NCBI GenBank assembly: GCA_965217265.1
Contig: CBDCHP010000011.1
Location: forward strand, 1,173,261-1,237,260
Length of the DNA: 64,000 nucleotides
Reading direction: 5' to 3'
DNA from: JAGRGG01 sp965217265
GTDB taxonomy: Bacteria > Pseudomonadota > Alphaproteobacteria > Geminicoccales > Geminicoccaceae
The notes below the pieces were generated by a model. It saw nothing but the letters and a program-made list of their open reading frames with translations. It did not search any database and was not told the origin of the DNA. The translations under genes were made by a program, and so were the position numbers. Numbering within the stretch: position 1 is the stretch's first letter; every line of letters begins with the position of its first letter. Positions 15,835-24,325 of the stretch are shown in pieces.

Positions 15835-17901
15835 TCAGGATTCCGGGAGGGTCGGCTCGTCGCTGGCCCCGGGCTGGATGGGAGGGGCGATGACGTGCCC
15901 CTTGCCGTCGCCGTTGACGAGGTCGGCCGGGTCTTGGGTCCGGGGGCCGACGAGGTCCTCGATCTCCTTGGTGGAAAGGACCTCGCGCTCGATCAGGGCG
16001 TTGGTCAGGGTCTCCAGCTCGTTGCGGTGCCGCTCCAGGAGGCGGAGGGCGCGGTCGTCGGCTTCGCGGAGCAGGCGGACGACCTCCTCGTCGATGATCC
16101 GCTGGGTGTGCTCGGAGTGGTCCCGGGGCTCGGAGATCTCTCGGCCGAGGAAGGGGTGCTCCTCGGACCCCTGGATGAAGACCGGGCCGACCCGCTCGCT
16201 CATGCCCCACTGCGTGACCATCATCCGGGCCATCCGGGTCGCCTGCTTCAGATCCCCGGCGGCGCCGGCGGAGAGGTCGTCGTAGATCAGGCGTTCGGCG
16301 GCGCGACCGCCCAGGGCCATGTCGAGCCGGGCGAGGACCTCGCTCTGGTTGATGCCGACCTTGTCCTCCTGGGGCAAGAGGTGCGTGACGCCGAGGGTCC
16401 GGCCTCGGGGGATGATCGTGACCTTGTGGACGGCGTCGCTCTTGGGGGTCCGCCAGGCGACCAGGGCGTGGCCGACCTCGTGATAGGCGGTGGCACGCTT
16501 GTCCTTCTCGGTGATGACCTCCTCGCGCTTGGCCCCCATGACGACGCGGTCGCGGGCGGCCTCGAAGTCGCTGGAGTCGACCTTGTCCTTGTTCCCCCGG
16601 GTGGCGATCAGGGCCGACTCGTTGACGAGGTTGGCCAGGTCGGCGCCGGAGAAGCCGACGGTGCCCCGGGCGACGGAGTCGAGGTCGACGTCGTCGGCCA
16701 GGGGGACGTTGCGGGCGTGGACCTTGAGGATCTCGAGCCGCCCTTTCTTGGTCGGCCGGTCGACGGTGACGTGACGGTCGAAGCGGCCGGGGCGAAGGAG
16801 GGCCGGGTCGAGGACATCGGGGCGGTTGGTGGCGGCCAGGACGATTACGGTCTCGCTGGGGGTGAAGCCGTCCATCTCGGTGAGGATCTGGTTGAGCGTC
16901 TGCTCGCGTTCGTCGTGGCCGCCGCCGAGGCCGGCGCCCCGGACCCGGCCGACGGCGTCGATCTCATCGATGAAGAGGATGCAGGGGCTGTTCTCCTTGG
17001 CGGTCTTGAACATGTCGCGGACCCGGCTGGCGCCGACGCCGACGAACATCTGGATGAATTCCGAGCCGCTGATCGAGAAGAACGGCACCCCGGCCTCGCC
17101 CGCGACGGCACGCGCCAGCAACGTCTTGCCCGAGCCGGGCGGGCCGATCAGCAGGACCCCTTTGGGGATGCGACCGCCGAGGCGCTGGAACTTCTCGGGG
17201 GTCTTGAGGAACTCGACGATCTCCTGGAGTTCGCTCTTGGCGTTCTCCAGGCCGGCGACCTCCTCGAACGTGGTCCGCTGCTTGGACTTGTCGTGCCGCT
17301 TGGCGGGGCTCTTGACGAAGCTGCCGAGGATGCCGCCGTCGAACTGGTCGCGGGCCCGTCGCATCATGAAGTAGATCAGGCCGCCGATCAGGAGCACCGG
17401 CATCAAGAAGCTGATCCAGAGCAGGCCGGTGGGGGCCTGGGGCTCCATTGTGTCGATACGGGGCGGGGGATTCTCGCGGGGCTTGCCGGTGGCCGGGACG
17501 ATGGGCCCTTTGAGCTTGCCCATCAACTGGTCGAGCTGGTCATCGGTCGGGATCGTGGTGACGAAGTAGCTGACGGTCTGTTCCTTGGCGGAGTCGCTGG
17601 CCTTGTATTTCTTGTCGGGCTCGCGGAGCTTGCCGCGGGCCTCGTACCCTTGGAAGGTGATCGACTCGATGTTGTCGTAGTCGACCTGATTCTGGAACCA
17701 GGGGAAGTAGCTGACGCGGACCTCGGCCTTGAAGGGGTTCCAGATCAGGAAGACCAGCACCATCGCAGCGATCAGGAACAGCAGGGACCACGGGGGGGTG
17801 GGCGTGCCCCCTCCGGAGCCGCCGCCGTTGGCCTTGCGGCGTTCGGGGGCCCGTCGGTTGTTGTCGGCGTCCTTATCCTTCGGGGGCTTCGAGTTCTCCA
17901 T
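15835..17901 (-). CDS. ftsH: ATP-dependent zinc metalloprotease FtsH
   Basis: A 688-residue membrane protease that unfolds and degrades membrane and short-lived cytosolic proteins. TM1 lies at about 38-54 and TM2 at about 160-180, with the periplasmic domain between them. The AAA module has Walker A GPPGSGKT (253-260), Walker B ILFIDEIDAVG (309-319), pore loop FVGVGASRVRD and second-region-of-homology ATNRPDVLDPALLRPGRFDR. The zinc site is HEVGH (474-478), with valine in place of the more common alanine and not expected to disturb zinc binding. Length is normal for planctomycete FtsH. The N-terminal tail is basic, then glycine-rich. The ogt gene follows after 12 bases. Confidence 0.97.
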   Translation of the reverse strand: MENSKPPKDKDADNNRRAPERRKANGGGSGGGTPTPPWSLLFLIAAMVLVFLIWNPFKAEVRVSYFPWFQNQVDYDNIESITFQGYEARGKLREPDKKYKASDSAKEQTVSYFVTTIPTDDQLDQLMGKLKGPIVPATGKPRENPPPRIDTMEPQAPTGLLWISFLMPVLLIGGLIYFMMRRARDQFDGGILGSFVKSPAKRHDKSKQRTTFEEVAGLENAKSELQEIVEFLKTPEKFQRLGGRIPKGVLLIGPPGSGKTLLARAVAGEAGVPFFSISGSEFIQMFVGVGASRVRDMFKTAKENSPCILFIDEIDAVGRVRGAGLGGGHDEREQTLNQILTEMDGFTPSETVIVLAATNRPDVLDPALLRPGRFDRHVTVDRPTKKGRLEILKVHARNVPLADDVDLDSVARGTVGFSGADLANLVNESALIATRGNKDKVDSSDFEAARDRVVMGAKREEVITEKDKRATAYHEVGHALVAWRTPKSDAVHKVTIIPRGRTLGVTHLLPQEDKVGINQSEVLARLDMALGGRAAERLIYDDLSAGAAGDLKQATRMARMMVTQWGMSERVGPVFIQGSEEHPFLGREISEPRDHSEHTQRIIDEEVVRLLREADDRALRLLERHRNELETLTNALIEREVLSTKEIEDLVGPRTQDPADLVNGDGKGHVIAPPIQPGASDEPTLPES

Positions 17902-18018
17902 CGGCTCGTTGTTCCGTCCTCTAAGAGGGGCCGCCCGACGGGGGCAAGTGGGGCGTCTCGGGGAGCATCAACCTTGAAGCGACGGGTCGTTCGTAGCTTG
18001 CTTCAAGGGTATCGCGAT

Positions 18019-18035
18019 GGTGCTCGAAGAGCACC
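18019..18035. terminator. Hairpin downstream of trxB
   Basis: GGTGCTC and GAGCACC (18019-18025 and 18029-18035) pair perfectly around GAA. There is no T-run. It lies in the 181-base gap between trxB and ftsH, which otherwise shows nothing clear. Confidence 0.35.
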
Positions 18036-18082
18036 CTTCGAACGACATCATGCCTGTCAATCAAGGGTTAGATTGCGCCGGC

Positions 18083-19117
18083 TCAATGGCCGGCCCCGGT
18101 CCGTTCGAGCCAGCGCTCGGCGTCGATCGCCGCGGCGCAGCCGGAGCCGGCGGCGGTGATCGCCTGTCGGTAGTGGATGTCGACTACGTCGCCGCAGGCG
18201 AAGACCCCCTCGACGTCGGTCGCGGTGCTGTAGTTGAGCATCCGTCCGCGGAGGCCGTCGGCCCCTTCGATGTTGTCCCAGGCCAATGCGGCGCGGGTCA
18301 GGAGGTATCCGTCGGGGGTCATCGCCAGCTTGCCCTTGAAGATCGAGGTGTTCGGGACGTGGCCGATGGCCAGGAAGAGGCCGTCGATTTTGAGGTCCTC
18401 GACCTGGTCTTCGTCCTCGGTCGAGCGCAGTTTGACCCCTTCGAGCTTCGGCCGGGGGTCGGTCTGGCCGTAGACCTCGTCGACGACGGTGTTCCAGGCG
18501 TAGGCGATCTTGGAGTTGGCCCGGAGCTTGTCCTGCATGATCTTCGAGGCCCGCAATTCGTCTCGGCGATGGACCAGGGTGACCTTGGTGGCGAACTTCG
18601 TCAGGAAGGTCGCCTCCTCGACGGCCGAGTCGCCGCCGCCGACGACGGCGATCTCCTTGCCGCGGTAGAAGTGGCCGTCGCAGGTGGCGCAGGTGCTCAC
18701 GCCGGAGCCCTTGAAGGGGCCTTCGTTGCCGAGCCAGCGGGCCGCGGCGCCGCTGGCGACGATCAGGGCGTCGGCGGTGTAGTCGCGGATCGTGCCGCTC
18801 TCCGGGTCGCCGCTGGGGTCGTCGGTGGTCTTGATCTTGAAGGGGCGATCCGAGAGGTCGACGGCGATGGCGGTCTCCCAACGGGTGTCGGCGCCGAATC
18901 GCTTGGCCTGCTCGCGCATCCGGTCCATCAATTCGGGGCCGTTGATCCCTTCGGGGAAGCCGGGGAAATTGTCGACGTCGGTGGTCCAGGTGAGCTGGCC
19001 GCCGGGCTCCTTCCCTTCGAAGACGACCGGCTCGAGATTGGCCCGGGCGCCGTAGAGCGCGGCGGTCAGGCCCGCGGACCCGGAGCCGATGACGATCACG
19101 GCGGAATGCTGCGGCAT
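18083..19117 (-). CDS. trxB: Thioredoxin reductase
   Basis: A 344-residue flavoenzyme that transfers electrons from NADPH to thioredoxin. It has the FAD-binding GSGSAGLTAALYGARANL near the N-terminus, GQLTWTTDVDNFPGFPEGI, the redox-active CATC (143-146) in STCATCDGHFYRGKEIAVVG, the NADPH-binding GGGDSAVEEATFL, and the C-terminal FAD site GVFACGDVVDIHYRQAITAA. The loop between the NADPH domain and the second FAD motif is slightly longer than in E. coli. The start at 19117 is supported by AGGAAA at a proper distance; the frame is open further upstream (to 19549) but that part crosses a repeat element. It is followed by ftsH on the same strand. Confidence 0.97.
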   Translation of the reverse strand: MPQHSAVIVIGSGSAGLTAALYGARANLEPVVFEGKEPGGQLTWTTDVDNFPGFPEGINGPELMDRMREQAKRFGADTRWETAIAVDLSDRPFKIKTTDDPSGDPESGTIRDYTADALIVASGAAARWLGNEGPFKGSGVSTCATCDGHFYRGKEIAVVGGGDSAVEEATFLTKFATKVTLVHRRDELRASKIMQDKLRANSKIAYAWNTVVDEVYGQTDPRPKLEGVKLRSTEDEDQVEDLKIDGLFLAIGHVPNTSIFKGKLAMTPDGYLLTRAALAWDNIEGADGLRGRMLNYSTATDVEGVFACGDVVDIHYRQAITAAGSGCAAAIDAERWLERTGAGH

Positions 19118-19301
19118 CGTTTCCTCGGAACAAAATCTGCCAGCCGGCCCGGCGGCCGGGCGGCCGGGCCTATCGGGAACGTCGCGCGGGCGCGGTCGGC
19201 CAATAAGCCGTTCGGCGCCTCGAACGATTCGATTATACGAAAGATGGGTCGGGGACGCCCAGGGATGGCCACGCGACGCCCCGTCTAATCGGGCTGAGAG
19301 T

Positions 19302-19491
19302 CGATCCGGGAAGAAAACCAAGGCAGAAGGCAGAAGGTAGAAGACAGAAGCCAAATCCAACAAATCCGAAGGTCCCGAGGTCTCGGTTCGCGCCGATCGG
19401 GCTCGGGGTGTCTCATCGGGTCCGAACGTGGTCTTCGTTCTGCTCTCTGCCTTTTGCCTTCTGCCGGTGCTGCTGGTCTGTTCCCGGATCG
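19302..19491. repeat. Miniature-element-like repeat with CGATCCGGGAA termini (GCAGAAGG family)
   Basis: The segment begins with CGATCCGGGAA (19302-19312) and ends with its reverse complement TTCCCGGATCG (19481-19491). Inside the ends lie AAGGCAGAAGGCAGAAGG (19321-19338) and the complement TGCCTTTTGCCTTCTGCC (19448-19465), so the whole can fold into a long hairpin of about 190 bases. It fills most of the 563-base gap between trxB and csrA, where no gene is seen. The element at 30761-31102 is a relative in the opposite orientation. Confidence 0.65.
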
Positions 19492-19680
19492 CCTCTGAGC
19501 GCCGGCAGGAGCCCGGCAACGTCGGCGAAGGGCGTTCCCCCTCGCTCATCGTAACCTACGCTTTCCCAAGAGAGACGAGCCGGAGGGGAACCCCCGGTTG
19601 AGCTGCCACGGATCGATTGCCGCCACCGACGTCGGGCCGCGCGGCGCCAAGAGGGGCAACGCAACATCGGAGCGACGCAG

Positions 19681-19923
19681 ATGCTCGTACTGACCCGCAA
19701 GCGGATGGAGAAGCTCTACATCGGCGGCGACATCTGCGTCACCGTCGTCCGGCTCGAAGGCAGCCAGGTCCGGCTCGGCATCGAGGCCCCGCGCGACGTC
19801 TCGGTCGTCCGCGCCGAGCTGAAGGAACGCGACCGCCTGGCGCTTCGAGCCATCGAGGACCGCAGGAGCACCACGCCCGCCGACCTGCCAGAATCAAGGC
19901 CCCGCCTCGTTTCTAGCGACTAG
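19681..19923 (+). CDS. csrA: Carbon storage regulator CsrA
   Basis: An 80-residue RNA-binding translational regulator. It starts MLVLTRKRMEKLYIGGDICV and continues VVRLEGSQVRLGIEAPRDVS, containing the CsrA beta-strand pattern (VLTRK, GGDIxVTVV, VRLGIEAPxDVxVVRAEL) including the arginine and leucine of strand 1 needed for RNA binding. The C-terminal 30 residues are longer than in E. coli, common in planctomycetes. GGAG about 10 bases upstream of the ATG supports this start. Bases 19780-19849 of the gene are repeated exactly at 22210-22279. Confidence 0.95.
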   Translation: MLVLTRKRMEKLYIGGDICVTVVRLEGSQVRLGIEAPRDVSVVRAELKERDRLALRAIEDRRSTTPADLPESRPRLVSSD

Positions 19924-20179
19924 AGCGTGATAATCCTTCAATATCGGGCGCAAAGACCTCCGACAATTCGGCGGGGCCGCCCTTGACGCGGTCGCGGGCA
20001 GGTTCGTAGGTTTGGGGCGCCTCGATTGATCGAGGCCGTCACGACGCTGAGAGTTGCCGGGAGGTTTGGCCCCGCCTCCTTCCGGCCTCTCCCAGCGACC
20101 GTCATTAAGGTCTCGAGACCGCCTGCGGACACGCCCCTTCGCGGCCCAGGCCGGGGCCACTCCACGGAGGAACACTTCG

Positions 20180-21113
20180 ATGATTCGCCGTCGCACCGTC
20201 TCACTCGCCCGTCGGACCCGGACCGCCGCTCGCGTCTCGGTCATGCATGGAGGGGCTCGAATCGCGGAACATGGTCAGTGATACCCTGCTGTCGGTCGTG
20301 TCCGGTGCCGGGGTCGTGCCGGCGTTGCTGGCTACCGATGCCGATCGGACCGACGATCGCCGCTCCGAGGAATCGGACTGGCTGACGCTCTCCGATATTG
20401 ATGTACCCAACCCGGCCGCTCAGGCGCAGGACGGCAGGGCGTCGCTCGTCGGAGTGACGTCGCCGGATCGCGGGAGCGTCGTGCCACTGCATCTCCGAAC
20501 ACCGGACCTCGGAAACACGAACGTCGACGCCGCGACGCAATACAACAGCGGAGCGATGTTTGGGGCGGCTTCCTCATCCTCCGGCGGCGACGATCATATC
20601 ATCGCGGTCGATCCTTCGGAGCCGAAGTATCCCAAGGAGCCGAGCTTGGAGGATGTGGTCGACGACAGGTATTTCATTGACTTTATCAGGTCACAGCTCG
20701 CCCAGAACGAGGCGTATGAGAACGAGCAGGGGGGGTACGTCTACTATAACGAGGCGACGGATCAGATCTGGGTCGTCGAAGTGCCGATGCGCGAGTCCGT
20801 CGAGGGCGGCAACGCTCGCAGGGATCCCCCTCCGACACGACCGGGTTTCGAGGTGATCTCGGGGTGGCACACCCATCCCATCTCGCTCGAACCGCTCGGT
20901 CACGACCGATTCGCCGGCCCCTCCAATCAAGATTACGACAAAGTCGAGAACACTGGTCAGCCCGAACTGGTGATCGAGCCGGCGGAGGACAAGCAAAATG
21001 GCAAATATACCTACATCCTTCAGCCAGGCGATGACGGTATCGACGATCCTCGTGTGCCCTTCCCAAACCGAGACCAATACTTCGACGACTCAGGTGGCTC
21101 GGGCGGTAGCTGA
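20180..21113 (+). pseudogene. Secreted JAMM-like metallopeptidase-fold protein with frameshifted N-terminus
   Basis: A GGAGG-preceded ATG at 20180 starts MIRRRTVSLARRTRTAARVS, the basic lead of many planctomycete exported proteins, but this frame stops early. One base on, the frame from ATG 20247 continues with GLESRNMVSDTLLSV, the usual follow-on (LESLExRxxLS). The sequence at the joint, CATGCATG, looks like a 4-base duplication. The long frame (288 residues from 20247) has an acidic, Ser-rich linker, then ENEQGGYVYYNEATDQIWVV, GWHTHP and FAGPSNQD, a complete E / HxH / SxxD set of a JAB/MPN (JAMM, DUF4329-like) metal site. DUF4329-type domains occur in polymorphic toxins. It is followed by two tandem membrane-protein paralogues. 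If the ATG at 20247 is used it would be an intact protein without the basic lead. Confidence 0.6.
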
Positions 21114-21241
21114 CCCATCGCGACTGGGTGCCGATCTCCGCTTGTGATCGCCGACCACGTACCGGCGGGGATCGTCGGTATATCTTCCAACCGGCCGCGC
21201 CAGGCGCCGAGGGCTGGCGTGGCCACGCCGGGCCGTCAAGG

Positions 21242-21757
21242 ATGAAAATCTACAAGCTTCTCCTGCTGGTGGCATGCTCCGCGGTTGGGGCCTCGCTCTA
21301 CGCCGTGGCGTACCGCTACCACCGCTATGATATCGAACATGGGTTCCTCAGGAGGTGGGGCCCGAAGGTCGGCAAACTGAACGACGAATTGATCATCGAG
21401 GCGGTGTTGGGTTGCCTCGTTCCGCTGTTGCTGGCGATCGACCTGTACCAATTGTCCCAAACATTGGTCAGGGGGTTCCGGTCCGGCGCGGTCACGCTGG
21501 CAGGTTGCGACCTCATCGGCGTCTTTACGCTGCTAAATCTGGCACTGTTCCTCTATGATGATTTCACCATCCCGGTTAGCAGTTGGGACATCATCAGGGA
21601 CATACCCGGGTTCATGGGCCCGGCGTCGCTCGGGGTATTGGCGGTCTACGCAACCGCGAAGGCGGCCGACACGCCGGCGCTGACATTGCGCAGCACGGCG
21701 CCGTACTGGATCGCGATCCGTTTCGCACAAATCGCCGTTCGCAGGTTCTTCGACTGA
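21242..21757 (+). CDS. Membrane protein, first of two tandem paralogues
   Basis: A 171-residue protein with an N-terminal signal-anchor (KLLLLVACSAVGASLYAVAY) and about three further membrane helices: LGCLVPLLLAIDLYQLSQTL, IGVFTLLNLALFL and GPASLGVLAVYATAK. The repeated motif LLAIDLYQLSQTLVRGFRSG and the end APYWIAIRFAQIA are shared with the next gene, so the two arose by duplication. No known family was recognised. It starts 128 bases after the JAMM-like gene. Tandem duplicates of a small membrane protein behind a secreted enzyme-like gene are typical of immunity genes; that role is an inference here. Confidence 0.6.
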   Translation: MKIYKLLLLVACSAVGASLYAVAYRYHRYDIEHGFLRRWGPKVGKLNDELIIEAVLGCLVPLLLAIDLYQLSQTLVRGFRSGAVTLAGCDLIGVFTLLNLALFLYDDFTIPVSSWDIIRDIPGFMGPASLGVLAVYATAKAADTPALTLRSTAPYWIAIRFAQIAVRRFFD

Positions 21758-21759
21758 TT

Positions 21760-22185
21760 ATGGATGACCTCATCGCGCCGCTGTTCGCGATCGACACGTA
21801 CCGGCTGTCTCGGGCGCTGATCCGGGGGATGGCTTGCTACGTCGCTCCGCTACTGCTCGCCATCGACCTGTACCGCCTGTCCCTGACGCTGATCAAAGGG
21901 TTCCGGTCCGGCGCGGTCACGATCACAAGCGGCGACCTCACCGGCGTCTTCGCGCTGCTGATGCTGGGGCTTCTCCTCCACGACTCCGTGGTCCTCAACA
22001 CAGACGGTTGGGGCCTTATCAGGCACATTCCCGAGTTCATGGGAGCGGCGTCGCTCGGGGTGGTGGCGGCTCGCGTGACTCTGAGAGCGTCCGGTACGAC
22101 AGCGCTGACGTTCCGCATGACCGAGCCGTACTGGATCGCGATTTATCTTGCAGAAATCGCTCTGTACAGGGTTTTCAGGGCCTAA
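21760..22185 (+). CDS. Membrane protein, second of two tandem paralogues
   Basis: A 141-residue paralogue of the upstream protein, starting 2 bases after its stop. Shared blocks are APLLLAIDLYRLSLTLIKGF RSGAV-type sequence, then DLTGVFALLMLGLLLHDSVV, HIPEFMGAASLGVVAA and EPYWIAIYLAEIAL. Its N-terminus lacks the signal-anchor of the first copy and instead repeats the core motif (FAIDTYRLSRALIRGM, then LAIDLYRLSLTLIKGF), an internal duplication of about 20 residues. DNA identity between the two copies is high over 21415-21590 and 21835-22010. It is followed after 24 bases by the csrA fragment. A longer upstream frame overlaps the first copy and is rejected. Confidence 0.6.
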   Translation: MDDLIAPLFAIDTYRLSRALIRGMACYVAPLLLAIDLYRLSLTLIKGFRSGAVTITSGDLTGVFALLMLGLLLHDSVVLNTDGWGLIRHIPEFMGAASLGVVAARVTLRASGTTALTFRMTEPYWIAIYLAEIALYRVFRA

Positions 22186-22209
22186 TCAACACGATCTCGC
22201 TGCGTCCGT

Positions 22210-22279
22210 ATCGAGGCCCCGCGCGACGTCTCGGTCGTCCGCGCCGAGCTGAAGGAACGCGACCGCCTGGCGCTTCGAG
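22210..22279 (+). repeat. Exact 70-bp copy of the middle of csrA
   Basis: Bases 22210-22279 are identical to 19780-19849, codons 34 to 56 of csrA (IEAPRDVSVVRAELKERDRL region). The flanks differ on both sides, and no start or stop makes it a gene. It brackets, with csrA, a 2.36-kb segment holding the JAMM-like and tandem membrane genes. Seen directly in the sequence; origin by recombination or template switching is inferred. Confidence 0.95.
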
Positions 22280-22376
22280 GTGTTGACGAGTGCGACGGGG
22301 TCGTCCCCGGAACCCCGGAGCAGGCCGAGCCGTTGCCCCGAACGCTCCGGCTCCGCGATCCGTCGGCCGACGCGGC

Positions 22377-23087
22377 TCAGGCTTGAGCCGCCAACTCGGC
22401 CTCTCGGAAGCGGTAGCCGATGCCTCGGACCGTCTCGATCAGCTCGGCGCCGTCGCCGAGCTTCTTGCGGAGGCTCTTGACGTGCACGTCGATGGTCCGC
22501 TCCAGGACCATCGCGTCCTCGCCGATGGCGGCGTCCATCAGCTCGTGTCGCGTGAAGGCGCGGCCCGACTGGCGGAGCAGGACCTCCAGGAGCCGGAACT
22601 CGGTGGGGGTCAAGGGCAGCTCGACCCCTTGGTAGAGGGCGCGGTGCCGGTGCTTGTCGACGGTGACGCCCTGGCCTTCGAAGACGGCGCCCGTGGCCGT
22701 GGCCTCCTCGCGCCCCTGGCGACGGAGGACGTTCTTGACCCGCTGGATGAGGACCTTGAGGCTGTAGGGCTTGGTCACGTAGTCGTCGGCGCCGACGGCC
22801 AGGCCGATCAGCTCGTCGCTCTCCTCGGCCTTGGCCGTGACCATCACGATCGGGATCGCGCGGGTCCGGCCGCCGGCGCGGAGGTCGCGGCAGACCTCCA
22901 GGCCGTGCTTGACCGGCAGCATCAGGTCAAGCACGACCAAGTCGGGCAGGCGCAACTGCGCCTGGCGGAGACCATCCATGCCGTCGTAGGCCGTCAGGAC
23001 CTCGAACCCCTCGCGGCGGAGGTTCAACGCCAGGGTGTCGGCCAGATTACGCTCGTCCTCGACGACCAGGATCTTCGGCTTGGACAT
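22377..23087 (-). CDS. PhoB/OmpR-family response regulator
   Basis: A 236-residue two-domain regulator. The receiver has VVEDERNLADTLALNLRREG with the acidic pocket, the phospho-acceptor Asp in LVVLDLMLPVKHGLEVCRDL, the Thr in IVMVTAKAEESD and Lys in GADDYVTKPYSLKVLIQRVK. The C-terminal winged helix is of OmpR/PhoB type: LTPTEFRLLEVLLRQSGRAF, ERTIDVHVKSLRKKLGD, ETVRGIGYRF. No histidine kinase gene is adjacent. PhoB is a reasonable guess because pstSCAB lies 4 to 9 kb away, but the sequence alone does not prove it. The frame is open far upstream of the chosen ATG at 23087, which begins exactly at the receiver domain. Confidence 0.88.
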   Translation of the reverse strand: MSKPKILVVEDERNLADTLALNLRREGFEVLTAYDGMDGLRQAQLRLPDLVVLDLMLPVKHGLEVCRDLRAGGRTRAIPIVMVTAKAEESDELIGLAVGADDYVTKPYSLKVLIQRVKNVLRRQGREEATATGAVFEGQGVTVDKHRHRALYQGVELPLTPTEFRLLEVLLRQSGRAFTRHELMDAAIGEDAMVLERTIDVHVKSLRKKLGDGAELIETVRGIGYRFREAELAAQA

Positions 23088-23182
23088 GGGAGCACCATCG
23101 CCAATAAGGGGCCGCGCTGGAGATCGACGAGTCCAGCCTAGCCGAGCCGCCTCGGGATTGAGATGAAGACCGCGCGAAGAAT

Positions 23183-24325
23183 TCATGAAGCCGCGGCTGG
23201 ATCGTACGGGGGATGGTCGAGCATCTGGCGGACGACCTCGGCGGGGTCGCCGGTGGCCTCGAAGATGGCGACCTGACGCTCGGAGCCGGTCGGCTGGTCG
23301 ATGAGGTCGCGCACCAGGTCCAGCTCGGCGACGCAGCCGAGTTCTTCCGGGACCCCGCGGCGGGACAGGGTCTCGACCAGGTCGCCGATGACGCGGCGGG
23401 CGGGTCGGGGGACGCCGGTGAAGGGGTCGACCAACTCGGCCGAGAGGCCGTAGCGGCAGGCGCGCCACTTGTTCTGCCGGATCATGAACGGGTGGCCGTC
23501 GGGCAGGTATGTCCCCTCGTCGATCTGTCGGGAGAGGTCTCGGACGAGGCACTGCACCAGGGCGGTTAAGCCGAGCACGGTGCGGAGGTCCGGCGGCATG
23601 TCGCAGACGCGGACCTCGACGGTGCCGAAGTTGTGGTGCGGCCGGACGTCCCACCAGACCTCGCGGAGCGATCGGATAAAGCCGGTGTCGACCAGGTGGT
23701 TGAGCAGCCAGACGTACTCGCTCCAGTTGCGCATCACCGGCGGCAGGCCGGCGGTGGGCAGGTCGGCCAGGACCTTGCTCCGCTGCGAGTGCAGGCCGGT
23801 GTTGCGGCCGGACCAGAAGGGGCTGTTGACCGAGATCGCCAGCAGGGCCGGCAGGTGCCGGAGCATCCGGTCGCAGATCATGATCGCCTTGTCGCCCGAG
23901 TCGACCCCGACGTGCACATGCAGTCCGAACGTCACGAGTCGTCGGGCCGAGTCCTGGAGCAGGTCGATCAGGCCGTGATACCGCTCGGTGTCGGTCACCT
24001 GCTGGTCCTGCCAGCGCGAAAACGGGTGCGTGGCGGCCCAATAAAGCCGCAGGCCGTGCCGATCGGCGATCGTGTCGACGACGAGGAGCTTCTCCGAGAG
24101 GTCCCGGCCGACGTCGGCGACGCTCCGGCAGATCTCGGTGTTGATCTCCAGATACGACTGCATCAACTCCGGCTTGACACGCTCGCGCAACGATTCGGGC
24201 AGCTCCTTGAGGATCGGCTCGATCCCGCTCCGCAGGGCGAAGGATTCGGTGTCGACGAGCTGGAGCTCGATCTCCACCCCCAGGGTCGGCCAGTTGTTGC
24301 GGACGAACTCGAGCCGCTCACGCAT
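23183..24325 (-). CDS. YbdK-type carboxylate-amine ligase (glutamate-cysteine ligase family 2)
   Basis: A 380-residue ATP-dependent ligase of the GCS2 superfamily. Visible motifs are the N-terminal PTLGVEIELQLVDTESFALR (substrate and metal-binding glutamates), YLEINTEICRSV, FGLHVHVGVDSGDKAIMICD (metal-binding His), WSGRNTGLHSQRSKVL, HHNFGTVEVRVCDMPPDLRT and NKWRACRYGLSAELVDP. YbdK of E. coli has weak glutamate-cysteine ligase activity and its physiological role is unclear. The start at 24325 overlaps the end of the M20 gene by 8 bases, indicating coupled translation. The response-regulator gene lies 95 bases downstream. Confidence 0.9.
   Translation of the reverse strand: MRERLEFVRNNWPTLGVEIELQLVDTESFALRSGIEPILKELPESLRERVKPELMQSYLEINTEICRSVADVGRDLSEKLLVVDTIADRHGLRLYWAATHPFSRWQDQQVTDTERYHGLIDLLQDSARRLVTFGLHVHVGVDSGDKAIMICDRMLRHLPALLAISVNSPFWSGRNTGLHSQRSKVLADLPTAGLPPVMRNWSEYVWLLNHLVDTGFIRSLREVWWDVRPHHNFGTVEVRVCDMPPDLRTVLGLTALVQCLVRDLSRQIDEGTYLPDGHPFMIRQNKWRACRYGLSAELVDPFTGVPRPARRVIGDLVETLSRRGVPEELGCVAELDLVRDLIDQPTGSERQVAIFEATGDPAEVVRQMLDHPPYDPAAAS

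Noticed and set aside
15178..18159. Open frame of 993 codons on the plus strand opposite ftsH
   Set aside because: It is the antisense shadow of ftsH and ogt in GC-rich DNA; no recognisable protein family and low-complexity composition rich in Gly, Glu, Asp, Val and Leu.
22280..22376. Possible tRNA or integration site after the csrA fragment
   Set aside because: No cloverleaf could be drawn, and no T-loop GTTCGA motif in the right place.
22377..24041. Very long response-regulator frame (554 codons)
   Set aside because: The first 318 codons are the antisense-side extension over the YbdK-like gene; the receiver domain begins at the ATG at 23087.
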